The notes: a model not told the origin generated them from the sequence alone. Counted from the stretch's first letter, positions 43,423-52,837 are shown. The stretch: DNA of 64,000 bases from Acetobacteraceae bacterium (GCA_027451405.1 DAIDJM010000047.1:1-64000), one strand, 5' to 3'. Numbers and translations: made by a program.

Positions 43423-44385
43423 TTGGGGCTCATTTTACATATCGGCCCACACAAAACCGGCACGACGGCGATTCAGAAGGGCCTGCTCGACAATCGAGGA
43501 AGACTAGCCGAACTTGATATCCGCTACCCGGAGATCGGCTTCCATTATTACGGCCACCATAAAATCGCTGAAGCTCTGACTCAGCCCAGGCGAGCCGATG
43601 AGGCGACCCAATATTTGTCGGCGATCGCTCAGCTGCCTGGCACGGTTGTCGTTTCAAGCGAAAACTTCTCCAAATGCTCGCCGGAAGCTGTTGCGCGCAT
43701 CCGGGAAATCATTCCGGGAGACGTTACTGTCGTCTGTTATCTGAGGAGCTTTCTGGAGATTCCCTACGCTTGGTGGCAGGAGCAGATCAAGCACGGGAAA
43801 ACCCTTGAATTTACAGCATGTTTGAGCGAGATGCTTCTGCGCCCTCATCAAAACCACCTTTTTGGGATAAGCCGGACGCTGGAGGCTTGGTGTGAGAATT
43901 TCGGAGAGGAGAATCTCCGTCTCTTCAGCTACGAAGCGGCAAGGGAATTGCCGGACGGTGGGACATTTGCTCACTTTATGAAGACGGTTCTTGGCGTTAC
44001 CGAGTATACGACAAGTCCAGGCTTGCAAACGATCAACCGGTCGTTCGATGCCGCTGGTGTGGAGACGATGAGAGCGCTCAACGTCCTGGGCTGGCAAGGT
44101 TTGGCGTTATTGCAAGACAGTCCCGCAGCCAAAGCGCTTCGTGATTTGCTCCGCGTCAGGGGCGAAAAATATAGAAGATCGATCCTGGTAGATTACGGGA
44201 CAACAACATTCAGGATGCTCGAAAAAAGCCTTCTCGACCGCTGGGGTAAAGCGATTGAGGCTTCGGAGCGGCTGGGTTCTGGGGGCCTGTTCCCCGAACG
44301 GTCGAAGGTCTTGTCCTTCCTGGATCCGGTGGCTTGGGTGGCAGAGGCCGACTTGGCGGCGGCCTTGAAGAACGTGAGCCGATAG
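43423..44385 (+). CDS. Second sulfotransferase-like protein
   Basis: 320 aa, TTG start after a GGAGTAGG site. LILHIGPHKTGTTAIQKGLL is the phosphosulfate-binding loop (K11); VTVVCYLRSFLEIPYAWWQE is the probable 3'-phosphate region. It shares this layout with the protein at 38595 but is otherwise diverged, so they are distant paralogues or separate acquisitions. Codon use is the least GC-biased of the window. Likely decorates the glycan of the neighbouring GT2-GT4 protein; the acceptor is unknown. Confidence 0.72.
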   Translation: MGLILHIGPHKTGTTAIQKGLLDNRGRLAELDIRYPEIGFHYYGHHKIAEALTQPRRADEATQYLSAIAQLPGTVVVSSENFSKCSPEAVARIREIIPGDVTVVCYLRSFLEIPYAWWQEQIKHGKTLEFTACLSEMLLRPHQNHLFGISRTLEAWCENFGEENLRLFSYEAARELPDGGTFAHFMKTVLGVTEYTTSPGLQTINRSFDAAGVETMRALNVLGWQGLALLQDSPAAKALRDLLRVRGEKYRRSILVDYGTTTFRMLEKSLLDRWGKAIEASERLGSGGLFPERSKVLSFLDPVAWVAEADLAAALKNVSR

Positions 44386-44504
44386 ACCGTTCGATCGGGG
44401 CGAGATGCGGCCGTGCCGACGCCAGAAGCGAGCCCGCTCTGCCGGGCTTGCGTTCGCTCTGGCCCCTTGCCAATTGTGCGGTGCACAGTTCAGCGGCCGT
44501 CCCC

Positions 44505-44933
44505 ATGCCCGACACTTTTCCCACGCGCTGGGCCCCCGAGCGCCGGGCGCCCAGTTCTGCCTGGCCTCAGCCGCCGCTCCTCCGCGCCTTGCTCCGCGGC
44601 GCGCTCGGGCGCTGTCCCGCCTGCGGGGGCGCGCCGCTCTTTGCCGGCTGGCTCCGGGTCCGCGAGGCCTGCCCGGTCTGCGCTGCGCCGCTCGGCCGGC
44701 TGCGGGCCGACGATGCCCCTCCCTATATCGTCGTCTTTCTCGTGGGCCATGTGGTCGTCGGCACGCAATTCGCGCTCGAACGCTACGCCGGCATCTCGAT
44801 CGGGGCCGAGATCGCGCTGCTGCTGCCGCTCACGGTCGGGCTGGCCCTCGGGCTGCTCCGGCCGGTCAAGGGGGCGGTCGTCGGGCTGATGCTGCGGCTC
44901 GGCATGTTGCCTGAGGCGGCTCGTGGCGGCTGA
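44505..44933 (+). CDS. DUF983 family membrane protein
   Basis: 142 aa. A zinc-ribbon-like pair CPACGGAPLF and CPVCAAPLG (four Cys), then two membrane helices (YIVVFLVGHVVVGTQFALER and IALLLPLTVGLALGLLRP). This is the DUF983 layout; the function is unknown. The ATG at 44505 was chosen because the conserved region follows soon after. Its end overlaps the UPF0262 gene by 11 nt, and that gene overlaps mtnA, forming a three-gene unit. Confidence 0.88.
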   Translation: MPDTFPTRWAPERRAPSSAWPQPPLLRALLRGALGRCPACGGAPLFAGWLRVREACPVCAAPLGRLRADDAPPYIVVFLVGHVVVGTQFALERYAGISIGAEIALLLPLTVGLALGLLRPVKGAVVGLMLRLGMLPEAARGG

Positions 44934-45420
44934 GGCCGGGATCGCGGCCAGCGCGCGCTCGCTGGTGCGGATCGAGCTGGACGGCGAGATGCCCGGCAAG
45001 CTCTCGGCCCTGCAGGAGGCCGATCGCGCGCAGGCCGTGCGCGATCTCTCGGTCGCCAACCGTTTCATTCCGGCAGGTCATGACGGGCCCTTCGTGCTGC
45101 GGCTCTCCATCGTCGAGGGCCGGCTCGTGTTCGACGTGCGCGATCTGCGCGAGACGCCGCTCACCGCGCTCGGTCTCGCGCTCGGACCATTCCGGCGCCT
45201 GCTCAAGGATTATCAGCTGCTCGTCGAGAGCTACGCCCATGCCATCCAAGAGGGGCGCGAGGCCAGCATCCAGGCGATCGACATGGGAAGGCGCGGATTG
45301 CACAACGAAGGCGCCGAGCTGATGATGCAACGGCTGGCCGGGCGGGTGGATATCGATTTCGAAACCGCCCGGCGGCTGTTCACCCTCGTCTGCGTCCTGC
45401 ATCAGCGGCATCCGGCATGA
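44923..45420 (+). CDS. UPF0262 family protein
   Basis: 165 aa, GTG start. Conserved in alphaproteobacteria and of unknown function: [53 protein letters not shown] and [20 protein letters not shown]-like text (here [19 protein letters not shown]). Cytosolic. The stop overlaps the mtnA start by 4 nt. Confidence 0.9.
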   Translation: MAAEAGIAASARSLVRIELDGEMPGKLSALQEADRAQAVRDLSVANRFIPAGHDGPFVLRLSIVEGRLVFDVRDLRETPLTALGLALGPFRRLLKDYQLLVESYAHAIQEGREASIQAIDMGRRGLHNEGAELMMQRLAGRVDIDFETARRLFTLVCVLHQRHPA

Positions 45421-46514
45421 AGATCGATGGCATCCCGTATCGGAGCGTTTGGGTGGATTCCGCGAATGGCTGGCAGGTGCGGATCATCGATCAGACGAAG
45501 CTGCCCTGGTCGTTCGAGATCCTGCGGCTCTCGAGCGCCGCGGAAGTGGCGCATGCGATCCGTTCGATGCAGGTGCGGGGCGCGCCGCTGATCGGCGCGG
45601 CCGCCGCCTATGGCGTGGCGCTGGCGATGCGCGCCGACAGCTCCACCGAGGCGCTCGAGCAGGTCGCCGCCATGCTCGCCGCGACCCGTCCCACCGCGGT
45701 CAATCTGCGCTGGGCGATCGAGCGCATGCTGACCCGGCTGCGCAACACGCGCGCGGCCGATCGCGTGGCCGCCGCCTATGCCGAAGCGCAGGCGATCGCC
45801 GATGAGGACGTGGAACAAAACGCAGCGATCGGGCGCCACGGTCTGAAGCTGATCGAGGCGCACGCGCGCCCCGGCCGGAAGGTGAACGTGCTGACCCATT
45901 GCAATGCGGGGTGGCTCGCGACCGTCGATTGGGGCACCGCGCTCTCGCCGGTCTATGCGGCGCACGATGCCGGGATCGAGGTGCATGTCTGGGTGGATGA
46001 GACCCGCCCGCGCAACCAGGGCGCGTCGCTGACCGCGTTCGAACTCGGCAAGCATGGCGTCGCGCACACGGTCATTGCCGACAATGCCGGCGGGCACCTG
46101 ATGCAGCATGGCGAGGTCGATCTCTGCATCGTCGGCGCCGACCGCGTGACCGCGGCGGGCGATGCGGCGAACAAGATCGGCACCTATCTGAAGGCGCTCG
46201 CGGCCCGCGACAACGATGTTCCTTTCTGGGTGGCGATGCCGTCCTCCACCATCGACTGGCGGCTTCGTGACGGCGTGGCCGATATTCCGATCGAGCAACG
46301 GGCGGCGACCGAACTCACCACCGTCACCGGACGCGCGATGGACGGGTCGGTGACGACCGTGCGCGTCGTGCCGTCGGGCAGCGGCGCAGCCAATCCGGCG
46401 TTCGACGTGACCCCGGCACGGCTCCTCTCGGGATTCATCACCGAGCGCGGAACGTGCGAGGCGAGCGACGCGGGGCTGCGGTCGCTCTTCCCGGAAGCGG
46501 CGACGCCGCACTGA
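45417..46514 (+). CDS. mtnA: S-methyl-5-thioribose-1-phosphate isomerase
   Basis: 365 aa. MtnA isomerises methylthioribose-1-phosphate to methylthioribulose-1-phosphate in methionine salvage. Signatures: [40 protein letters not shown] (catalytic Cys), [37 protein letters not shown] and AMPSSTIDW. Close overlap with UPF0262. Other mtn genes are not in the window. Confidence 0.96.
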   Translation: MKIDGIPYRSVWVDSANGWQVRIIDQTKLPWSFEILRLSSAAEVAHAIRSMQVRGAPLIGAAAAYGVALAMRADSSTEALEQVAAMLAATRPTAVNLRWAIERMLTRLRNTRAADRVAAAYAEAQAIADEDVEQNAAIGRHGLKLIEAHARPGRKVNVLTHCNAGWLATVDWGTALSPVYAAHDAGIEVHVWVDETRPRNQGASLTAFELGKHGVAHTVIADNAGGHLMQHGEVDLCIVGADRVTAAGDAANKIGTYLKALAARDNDVPFWVAMPSSTIDWRLRDGVADIPIEQRAATELTTVTGRAMDGSVTTVRVVPSGSGAANPAFDVTPARLLSGFITERGTCEASDAGLRSLFPEAATPH

Positions 46515-46563
46515 GCGCCGGCGCGCTTGGAATGCGGGCCGTTCCTGCTTAAAACGTCAGGGA

Positions 46564-47346
46564 ATGGTCAAACCATTCGCGTTTCCGGAGCAGGACGGCC
46601 CGGCGAGCTGTGCGTCCCGCGACGAATCGCGGATCGCGGCGCTCGAAGCCGAGATTGCCGCGCGCGACCTGTTCATCGCCACACTCGGACACGAGCTGCG
46701 CAACCCGATGGTGCCGATCATGCTCTCGGTCGATCGCCTGAAACGGCAGATCGCCAGCGGCGAGATCGACAAACTCCGGGGCACGGTCGAGACGCTCGAC
46801 AAGGCGGCCGATGCGTTCATGCGGCGCGCGACACAATTGCTCGATCTGTCGCGTATCGGCGGGGGCGGGCTCTCGCTCGCCGCCGAGCGGGTGGGGCTCG
46901 GGGAATTGCTGGCCGAGGCCGCGGCCCGGCATCGCGACACCGCCCAGCGCGCGCAATGCGAATTGCGCTTCCTGCCCCAGGCCGATTGCGCTGCCCGGGG
47001 AGATCGCGCGTCGGTTGAGCAGATTCTCGATAACGTTCTTTTGAACGCGTTCAAATATGGGCATGGAAGACCCGTCGAACTGACCTTCTGGTGTAGTGGC
47101 GATCGCGCAACGGTTTCGGTTCGCGATCATGGTCCCGGCGTGCCGGAGGAGGCGCAGGCGGCGATTTTCGATCTGTTCGGGCGCGGCCCGCGGCAGGATG
47201 CGCCGGGTCTGGGCATTGGCCTGTTCATCTCGGCAAGGCTGGCGGAAGCGATGGGAGGGCGGCTAGGTCTTGCGCCGGCGGAAGGCGGGGGCGCGGCTTT
47301 CCATTTGGAGTTGCCTCTGTATGGGGAAGCCGGCGCGGCGGCGTAG
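46564..47346 (+). CDS. Soluble HisKA histidine kinase of the KaiC-like operon
   Basis: 260 aa, without membrane segments. After a short coiled-coil (IAALEAEIAARDLFIATLGH) comes the dimerisation/phosphoacceptor helix GHELRNPMVPIMLSVDRLK (H43), then the HATPase domain: EQILDNVLLNAFKYGHGR (N box), VRDHGPGVPEEAQAAIFDLF (G1) and GLGIGLFISARLAEAMGG (G2). There is no sensory domain, so its input probably comes from a partner such as the KaiC-like protein 22 nt downstream. Expected to phosphorylate the receiver at 48882; the pairing is inferred. Confidence 0.9.
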   Translation: MVKPFAFPEQDGPASCASRDESRIAALEAEIAARDLFIATLGHELRNPMVPIMLSVDRLKRQIASGEIDKLRGTVETLDKAADAFMRRATQLLDLSRIGGGGLSLAAERVGLGELLAEAAARHRDTAQRAQCELRFLPQADCAARGDRASVEQILDNVLLNAFKYGHGRPVELTFWCSGDRATVSVRDHGPGVPEEAQAAIFDLFGRGPRQDAPGLGIGLFISARLAEAMGGRLGLAPAEGGGAAFHLELPLYGEAGAAA

Positions 47347-47368
47347 CGCGGGGAGCGGGCAGGGGGAT

Positions 47369-48877
47369 ATGAGCGGATTGTCGGACCACCCGGACGGACG
47401 CATGCCGTCGGGCATCGCCGGACTCGACCAGGTCCTGCTGGGCGGCTTCGTGCGCAACGGCATCTATATCGTTCAGGGACCGCCGGGATCGGGTAAGACC
47501 ATCCTCGCCAACCAGATCTGCTACACGCAGGTCGCCGCCGGCGGACGCGCGCTCTATGTCACGCTGCTGTCCGAGCAGCACGAGCGCATGTTGTCGAATT
47601 TGCGGCAGATGCGTTTCTTCGATCCCGGCTGCATCGCGCGCGAGATGAGCTATATCAGCGCGTTCCAGACGCTGGAGCGCGAGGGACTCGCGGGATTGCT
47701 CGCGCTGCTCCGGCGCGAGCTCGTCGGGCATCGCGCCACGGTGCTGGTGATCGACGGGCTCGTCGCGGCCGAGGCCTATGCCACGAACGCGCTCGCGCTC
47801 AAGAAATTCGTGCACGAGCTGCAGATGCTCTGTTCGGCCGGGGACTGCACCATGTTCCTGCTGACGAGCGCCGTCGATGCGACGGTGTCGGCCGAGCACA
47901 CGATGGTCGACGGCATGATCGAAATCGGCACGCAATCATTTGGATGGCGGGTCGAACGCCAGCTGCTCGTGCGAAAGTTCCGCGGCAGTGACTATCTCGC
48001 CGGCCAGCACGCGATGGCCATCAGCACCGACGGGATCACGATCTGGCCACGGATCGAGGCGTTGCTGACCGCGCCCGGGCGCGCCGCCCGCCGGGGCGAT
48101 GCGGCCCGCGCCGGCACCGGCATTGCCGGGCTCGATGCCATGGTGGGAGGCGGCATTCCGAAAGGGTCGGCAACCTTGCTGCTCGGGCCTACAGGCACTG
48201 GCAAGACCGCGATCGGCTTGCGCTTCCTGGCCGGCTGTTCGGCGGATGAGCCGGGGCTCTGGCTCGGGTTTTACGAATCGCCCGAGCAGCTCGAAGCGCG
48301 GGCGGCGGATATGGCGCCGGCACTCGTGCCGCTGATCCGCGATGGCGTCGTGCGTTTCGTCTGGCAGAGCCCGTCGGAGGGGCTGATCGACCGCGTCACC
48401 GGCGAGGTGATCGACGATGTGCGGCAGCGGCGGGTGAAGCGGCTCGTGGTGGACGGGCTTCTCGGCTTCCGCGACATGACGGTGCAGCCCGAGCGGCTGG
48501 GTGGTTTCTACCGGGCGTTCGCCAACGAGATGCGCGGACTCGATGTGACCGCGTTCTACACGGTCGAAGTGCCGGAACTGCTCGGTCCGGTGTTGCGGGC
48601 GCCGGTCCCGCGCCTGACGGCGATTTCGGAAAACCTCCTGCTGCTGCGCTTCGTTGAGCATGACGGGCGGTTGAAACGGCTTATTTCCGTGATGAAGGTG
48701 CGCAACAGCGCCTTCGATCCGCGATTGCGGGAATTGGAAATCGGCGGGGGCGGCGTGGCGATCGGGGAGGCGTTCGATGGCGAGCGAGCCCTGCTCTCGG
48801 GCTATCCGACCCCGGAGTCGGAGGCATCCTCACCGCGCGCGGGCACGGCGGCCGGCCGGGATCCCGGCGGGGTCTGA
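47369..48877 (+). CDS. Double-domain KaiC-like ATPase
   Basis: 502 aa. Two RecA/KaiC domains in tandem. Domain 1: SGIAGLDQVLLGGF, Walker A GPPGSGKT (37-44), Walker B VLVIDG (about 115-120). Domain 2: TGIAGLDAMVGGGIPKGSAT, Walker A GPTGTGKT (273-280), Walker B LVVDG (359-363), and RFVEHDGRLKRLISVMKVRN, typical of KaiC. After the Walker A strand KaiC has two adjacent Glu; here only one remains in each domain (LLSEQHE and GFYESPEQ). The Ser-Thr autophosphorylation pair of cyanobacterial KaiC is not evident (LTAISENLL). No kaiA or kaiB is nearby. ATG 47369 after GGGCAGGGGG. Confidence 0.92.
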   Translation: MSGLSDHPDGRMPSGIAGLDQVLLGGFVRNGIYIVQGPPGSGKTILANQICYTQVAAGGRALYVTLLSEQHERMLSNLRQMRFFDPGCIAREMSYISAFQTLEREGLAGLLALLRRELVGHRATVLVIDGLVAAEAYATNALALKKFVHELQMLCSAGDCTMFLLTSAVDATVSAEHTMVDGMIEIGTQSFGWRVERQLLVRKFRGSDYLAGQHAMAISTDGITIWPRIEALLTAPGRAARRGDAARAGTGIAGLDAMVGGGIPKGSATLLLGPTGTGKTAIGLRFLAGCSADEPGLWLGFYESPEQLEARAADMAPALVPLIRDGVVRFVWQSPSEGLIDRVTGEVIDDVRQRRVKRLVVDGLLGFRDMTVQPERLGGFYRAFANEMRGLDVTAFYTVEVPELLGPVLRAPVPRLTAISENLLLLRFVEHDGRLKRLISVMKVRNSAFDPRLRELEIGGGGVAIGEAFDGERALLSGYPTPESEASSPRAGTAAGRDPGGV

Positions 48878-48881
48878 GCCG

Positions 48882-49238
48882 ATGGCAACGGTGCTCGTCG
48901 TGGACGATGAATTCGGGATCGGCGAGCTGCTGGAAGCCCTGCTGCAGGATGAGGGGCATCGCGTGCTGACCGCGATTCATGGCCGCCACGCGCTCGAGCG
49001 CATGGCGGTGGCGCGGCCCGACCTCGTGATCAGCGACCTGATGATGCCGGTGATGGATGGCGCGGCCCTGCTGCGCGCGATGCGCGACAATGCCGAGTTC
49101 GCGAATATTCCGTTCGTGCTGATGTGCGCGCTGCCCGAAAGCGCGGTCCGGGAACGGGTGCAGGGCTATACGGCGTTCCTGCGCAAGCCGTTCAAGCTGG
49201 CGGCGATTTCGGCGCTGACGGCGTCGCTTCTGGAATGA
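48882..49238 (+). CDS. Single-domain response regulator of the KaiC-like operon
   Basis: 118 aa, one receiver domain and no output domain. VLVVDDEFGIGELLEALLQD (acidic pair), LVISDLMMPVMDGAALL (phosphoacceptor D52) and FLRKPFKL (K102). The usual Thr/Ser after strand 4 is Cys (VLMCALPES, C82), an uncommon change at a signalling residue. Starts 4 nt after the KaiC-like stop. Probably acts by binding a partner, perhaps the KaiC-like protein or kinase. Confidence 0.9.
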   Translation: MATVLVVDDEFGIGELLEALLQDEGHRVLTAIHGRHALERMAVARPDLVISDLMMPVMDGAALLRAMRDNAEFANIPFVLMCALPESAVRERVQGYTAFLRKPFKLAAISALTASLLE

Positions 49239-49248
49239 GCGCCGCCGC

Positions 49249-50379
49249 TCAGAGCGTATCGAGAATGTCCATCGCCTGGTGGAACGCGCCGGGATCGATG
49301 GTGAATGCCTGCTCGACATCCTGCCCGGACGTGTCGCCGAAAACATAGCCGGCCTGCTGATCCAGGGAAGTTGCGATGCCGGATTGGTAGTAGCCCGGAT
49401 GGGCGGAGGTCCCGCGCAGCGCGCCGACCGCGACGCCGGCGCCGCCGAAGACGCTGTTGTGCAGCGCCGAGCCGTATTCGCCGACCAGCAGCCGCGCCTG
49501 GCGGAACAGCGCGATCTGCGTGGCCAGCGGCAGCGTTTCGGGGCGCACTGGCGTCAGGCCGCGGCGTTTGGCTTCCTGTTCGATTTGCGCGCGGTTTTCG
49601 AGGCGGCGCTGGGGCGCCATGCCGGTCCGCGAGAGGAACAGGCGGGAGGCCATGGGGTTTGCCGGCAGGCGGAGCCGGGTCAGCAGCCGGCGCAACCAGA
49701 ACTGGGTGGCCTGGGCGAAATAGGGGCTGAGCCGGTCGCCCCGGCGCGGCAGGGTCGGCAGCAGCAGCCGGTCGGTGGTCAGTACTTCGCGCCAGAAATC
49801 GTAGGCAATGAGCTGATCCTCGGCGATGCCGCAGGCCAGTAGCAATTCGCGCGCGCGGTCGCCGAGATCCCAGGGCACCACGAAACGCAGCGCCGCGAGA
49901 TCCCAGCCGGTTTCGTAGAGCACCGCGAGGCGCGGCAGGAAATCGGTGAGCCAGTGGCCCCAGGTTTCGTGGCCCGGACCATCGATCACCGCGACGGGCC
50001 CACGCAGATGGCGGACCGGCAGATGCGAGGCGTTCAGCCGGTCGATGATCGCGACCACATGGGCCGGCGGCTGGGCCAGGGCATCCGAGCAGAAGGCGGT
50101 GTCGCCGATGACGCCGATGCCGGTCGGCGCGATCGTGGCGTCGCGCAGCCTGTAGCAGCCGATCTCGGGGGTGGCGATCTGACCGAACAGGGCAGCGAGG
50201 TCGGCGCGTCCGGCCTCGCCGAGCAGGAAGAGCGGCGGCCGCATCGGGCTGCATCCCGCCGGGACCAGGCGGTCGAAGCCGATTTCGGGGCCGTCGCCCT
50301 CGGCCGCGTGCAGCGCGATGTCGTTGACGTGGCAGATGCGGGGAAGGGTTTGGGGAGCGCGGTCGACAAGGGCCAACAT
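49249..50379 (-). CDS. Glycosyltransferase family 61 (DUF563) protein
   Basis: 376 aa. The GT61 core is visible: GPGHETWGHWLTDFLPRLAV, RLFLSRTGMAPQRRLENRAQ, TLPLATQIALFRQARLLVGE and YGSALHNSVFGGAG. Cytosolic sugar transferase, possibly for a surface glycan. It is convergent with the response regulator and downstream of thiE on the same strand (35 nt). Start ATG at 50379, no strong ribosome-binding site. Confidence 0.88.
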   Translation of the reverse strand: MLALVDRAPQTLPRICHVNDIALHAAEGDGPEIGFDRLVPAGCSPMRPPLFLLGEAGRADLAALFGQIATPEIGCYRLRDATIAPTGIGVIGDTAFCSDALAQPPAHVVAIIDRLNASHLPVRHLRGPVAVIDGPGHETWGHWLTDFLPRLAVLYETGWDLAALRFVVPWDLGDRARELLLACGIAEDQLIAYDFWREVLTTDRLLLPTLPRRGDRLSPYFAQATQFWLRRLLTRLRLPANPMASRLFLSRTGMAPQRRLENRAQIEQEAKRRGLTPVRPETLPLATQIALFRQARLLVGEYGSALHNSVFGGAGVAVGALRGTSAHPGYYQSGIATSLDQQAGYVFGDTSGQDVEQAFTIDPGAFHQAMDILDTL

Positions 50380-50414
50380 CGGCCCCGAGATTAGGCGGAA
50401 GGAGCGAACAAACC

Positions 50415-51035
50415 CTAAACGGCGCGGATCGCGGCGGCCAGTTCGCGGGCTCCGGCGGCGGGGCCCTCCTTGTGCGACCAGATCGCGGCCGAGACCGCCA
50501 GGAAATCGGCGCCGGCCTGCACCAGCGGGGCGCAGTTGGCCGCGGTGATGCCGCCGATCGCCACACAGGGCAGCTCCATCAGGTCAGACCACCAGGCGAG
50601 CAGATCCGGGGTCGCGACCGTGCGGGCGGTTTTCGTGGTGGTCGGGAAGAAGGCGCCGAACGCCACGTAGTCGGCGCCCGCCTCGCCGGCGCGCATGGCG
50701 AGGTCGCGGCTGTCGTAGCAGGAGACTCCGAGCTGCCGGTCGGGGCCGAGGATGCGGCGGGCCTCGGCGGCCGGCATGTCCTCGCCGCCGACATGGGCGC
50801 CGTCGCAGCCGGTTTCGACGGCGAGATCGGGGCGGTCGTTCAGGATGCAGGCGGCGCCGCTGGCCTGGATGATGGGGCGGAGCCGGTCGATCGCCCGGCG
50901 CAGCGGATCGTCGGGCAGGTCCTTGAGGCGGATCTGGACCGCGGCGATCGGCGTCGCTTCGAGCACGGCGGCCAGGTCCCGGTCGAAATGCGGTCCGATC
51001 GCGGGCGGGGTCAGCAGGTAGAGCTCGGTGGGCAT
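50415..51035 (-). CDS. thiE: Thiamine-phosphate synthase
   Basis: 206 aa. ThiE couples HMP pyrophosphate and thiazole phosphate. TIM barrel with [31 protein letters not shown] (the Asn-Asp motif), [33 protein letters not shown] and [20 protein letters not shown]. The ATG at 51035 is preceded by GAGG; an ATG at 51053 would add six residues. The usual VxxxR of the active site reads VQIRLKD. Confidence 0.93.
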   Translation of the reverse strand: MPTELYLLTPPAIGPHFDRDLAAVLEATPIAAVQIRLKDLPDDPLRRAIDRLRPIIQASGAACILNDRPDLAVETGCDGAHVGGEDMPAAEARRILGPDRQLGVSCYDSRDLAMRAGEAGADYVAFGAFFPTTTKTARTVATPDLLAWWSDLMELPCVAIGGITAANCAPLVQAGADFLAVSAAIWSHKEGPAAGARELAAAIRAV

Positions 51036-51069
51036 CGCAGCCTCGAGCGCCATGGCGGGCGGGGTCGCG

Positions 51070-51474
51070 TCAAGCGCCGAGATGGGCGGCGAGCCGGAAG
51101 CGCCCCTCGCGCGTGCCGAGATCGAGCGCGTCGGGCGGGGCTTCGAGCAGAAGCGCGCCGAGCGACGCGGCGCGGCCGGCGATTTCCCGCCAGACCGGGG
51201 CCGGGGCGCGGAGCACCAGCCGGCGCTGGCCGGCGCGCAGGGCTTCCAGCGCCCGGCCGGGGGCGTCGCCGCAATCGAGGATGTGCGGCGGCTCGGGGCA
51301 GCCGCTCCGCCGGGCCGCGGCGGCGACGAGCCCAGCCCACCAGCGCGCGCCGCCATAGACGCCGGCCCAGGGCGCCGAGAGCAGCGTGACCGGGCGCCCG
51401 GCGACCAGGGCGAGGCAGGCTTCGGCCGCTTCGTGGACGATGACGCAGGGGGGAAATGGATCGGTCGCCGCCAT
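51070..51474 (-). CDS. Hypothetical cytosolic protein
   Basis: 134 aa upstream of thiE on the same strand (34 nt). [40 protein letters not shown] and [20 protein letters not shown] are visible, with no signal peptide or membrane segment. I recognise no family. The co-directional, close position suggests an operon with thiE. Divergent from the small gene at 51534. Confidence 0.65.
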   Translation of the reverse strand: MAATDPFPPCVIVHEAAEACLALVAGRPVTLLSAPWAGVYGGARWWAGLVAAAARRSGCPEPPHILDCGDAPGRALEALRAGQRRLVLRAPAPVWREIAGRAASLGALLLEAPPDALDLGTREGRFRLAAHLGA

Positions 51475-51533
51475 TGACCTCGGGCGCTCGCGGGGCGTTC
51501 TGTGCAGTATGCGGAAGGCGGACGCGACTCGCG

Positions 51534-51746
51534 ATGGCTGACGCGCCGGACGACGAGGCGGCGAGGCTCGCCGCGGCGCTCGAGCGGATCGCGCGGGCCG
51601 GCGCGCGGCTGCGCGACCGCCGCTCTGGCGAGAGCGAGGGGGCTGGCGCGCAGGGCGAGGCGGTGGCGCGGATCGACGCGCTGATCGCGGAGCTGCGGTC
51701 GTTGCTCGGAGTCGAGGCGCCGGTCTCGGGCGAGCGGCGGCTTTAA
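51534..51746 (+). CDS. Small helical protein upstream of zapA (DUF4164-like)
   Basis: 70 aa, mostly one amphipathic coiled-coil-prone helix ([37 protein letters not shown]). Small proteins of this type precede zapA in many alphaproteobacteria, so a link with cell division is likely but unproven. The DUF4164 name is by resemblance only. Stops 20 nt before the zapA start. Confidence 0.65.
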   Translation: MADAPDDEAARLAAALERIARAGARLRDRRSGESEGAGAQGEAVARIDALIAELRSLLGVEAPVSGERRL

Positions 51747-51766
51747 GGATCGGGGAAGGTTTTGCG

Positions 51767-52087
51767 ATGGCCCAGATGACCATCAGGATCAACGGCTACG
51801 CCTATACGGTGGGGTGCGAGGACGGGCAGGAATCGCATCTGCTGGCGATGGCCGAGGCGGTCGAGAAGCGCATCGACAGCATCAAGGCGCTGGGCGGGCA
51901 GAGCGGCGAGTCGCGGCTGCTGGTGCTGGCGGCGCTGCTGATGGCGGACGAGCTGCACGACCAGGCGATCGAGCTCGAGCGGCTGCAGGCCGCCGGGGCC
52001 GGCGCGGGCGGGTCCGAGAAGCGGCCGCGGCTCGCGCGGCTCGCCGAGCGCGCCGAGGAGATTGCATCCGGGCTCGAGCAGCCCTAG
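51767..52087 (+). CDS. zapA: Cell division protein ZapA
   Basis: 106 aa. ZapA bundles FtsZ filaments at the division site. [40 protein letters not shown] and [18 protein letters not shown] are typical, followed by a coiled-coil tail. The ATG at 51767 has GGGGAAGG upstream. It is followed by 6S RNA and ygfA, the conserved proteobacterial order. Confidence 0.94.
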   Translation: MAQMTIRINGYAYTVGCEDGQESHLLAMAEAVEKRIDSIKALGGQSGESRLLVLAALLMADELHDQAIELERLQAAGAGAGGSEKRPRLARLAERAEEIASGLEQP

Positions 52088-52089
52088 CT

Positions 52090-52222
52090 CTGTCGGGCGG
52101 GGCTGCCCGGTTCGTCAGGCAACGCAAATCCCCGGGGCCGTAAGCATCCTCCAGGGAGCTGGCGCTGTCGTGGCCCTGGTCACGGTATCTGGCACCCACC
52201 TGCACTTGCAGGCTCTGGAAGG
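52090..52222 (+). ncRNA. ssrS: 6S RNA
   Basis: The zapA to 5-formyl-THF cyclo-ligase spacer is the conserved site of 6S RNA, which binds RNAP holoenzyme by mimicking an open promoter. The sequence has a GC-rich helical part (CGGGCGGGGCTGCCCGG), a central region, and the 3'-side element TCTGGCACCCACCTGCA with the small hairpin CCTGCACTTGCAGG, which I associate with alphaproteobacterial 6S RNAs. Ends are approximate; a covariance search (Rfam 6S) would settle them. Confidence 0.75.
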
Positions 52223-52225
52223 ATT

Positions 52226-52837
52226 ATGACGCCAACGGCCATGGCGGCTCCGCACTTTTCCGCCGCGCCGACGGACGGCGTCCGGGAGGCCAAGGTCCGG
52301 TTGCGGCGCGCGGCGATCGCGGCCCGCGAAGCGGCCGATCCGGCCCGGTCCGGCGCCATCGCCGAATCGCTGCTCGGCCTCGATTTTCCGGCCGGGGCGG
52401 CCATCGCCGGCGTGTGGCCGCTGCCGGGCGAGATCGACCTCCGCCCCGTGCTCGCCGCGCTGGACGGGCGCGGGCATCCGATTCTGCTGCCGGAGACGCC
52501 GCCGCGCGGGCAGCCGTTGCGGTTCCGGCGCTGGCGCCCAGGAGCGCCGATGCGCCGCGAACGGTTCGGCACCGAATGTCCGGAGGGGCCGGAGGCCGTG
52601 CCCGACATTCTGCTCGTGCCGCTGCTCGCCTTCGACGAGCGCCGGTTCCGGCTCGGCTATGGCGGCGGCTATTACGACCGCACGCTGGCGGCGCTGCCGG
52701 GGCGGCCTGCGATCGGGTTCGCCTATGCGGTCCAGCGTGTGCCGGCGGTTCCCATCGAGGCGCATGACCGGCCGCTCGACGCGATCGTCACCGACGAGGG
52801 GACCCTCGGCAGAGTGCCCTTCGGCCCCCATCCTTGA
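52226..52837 (+). CDS. 5-formyltetrahydrofolate cyclo-ligase
   Basis: 203 aa. Converts 5-formyl-THF to 5,10-methenyl-THF with ATP (YgfA/FAU1 family). REAKVRLRRAAIAAREAADP, VWPLPGEIDLRPVLAAL, PDILLVPLLAFDERRFRLGY and GGGYYDRTLAALPGRPAIGF are the family motifs. ATG 52226 after GGAAGGA. Directly downstream of 6S RNA, with which it is often co-transcribed. Confidence 0.94.
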   Translation: MTPTAMAAPHFSAAPTDGVREAKVRLRRAAIAAREAADPARSGAIAESLLGLDFPAGAAIAGVWPLPGEIDLRPVLAALDGRGHPILLPETPPRGQPLRFRRWRPGAPMRRERFGTECPEGPEAVPDILLVPLLAFDERRFRLGYGGGYYDRTLAALPGRPAIGFAYAVQRVPAVPIEAHDRPLDAIVTDEGTLGRVPFGPHP

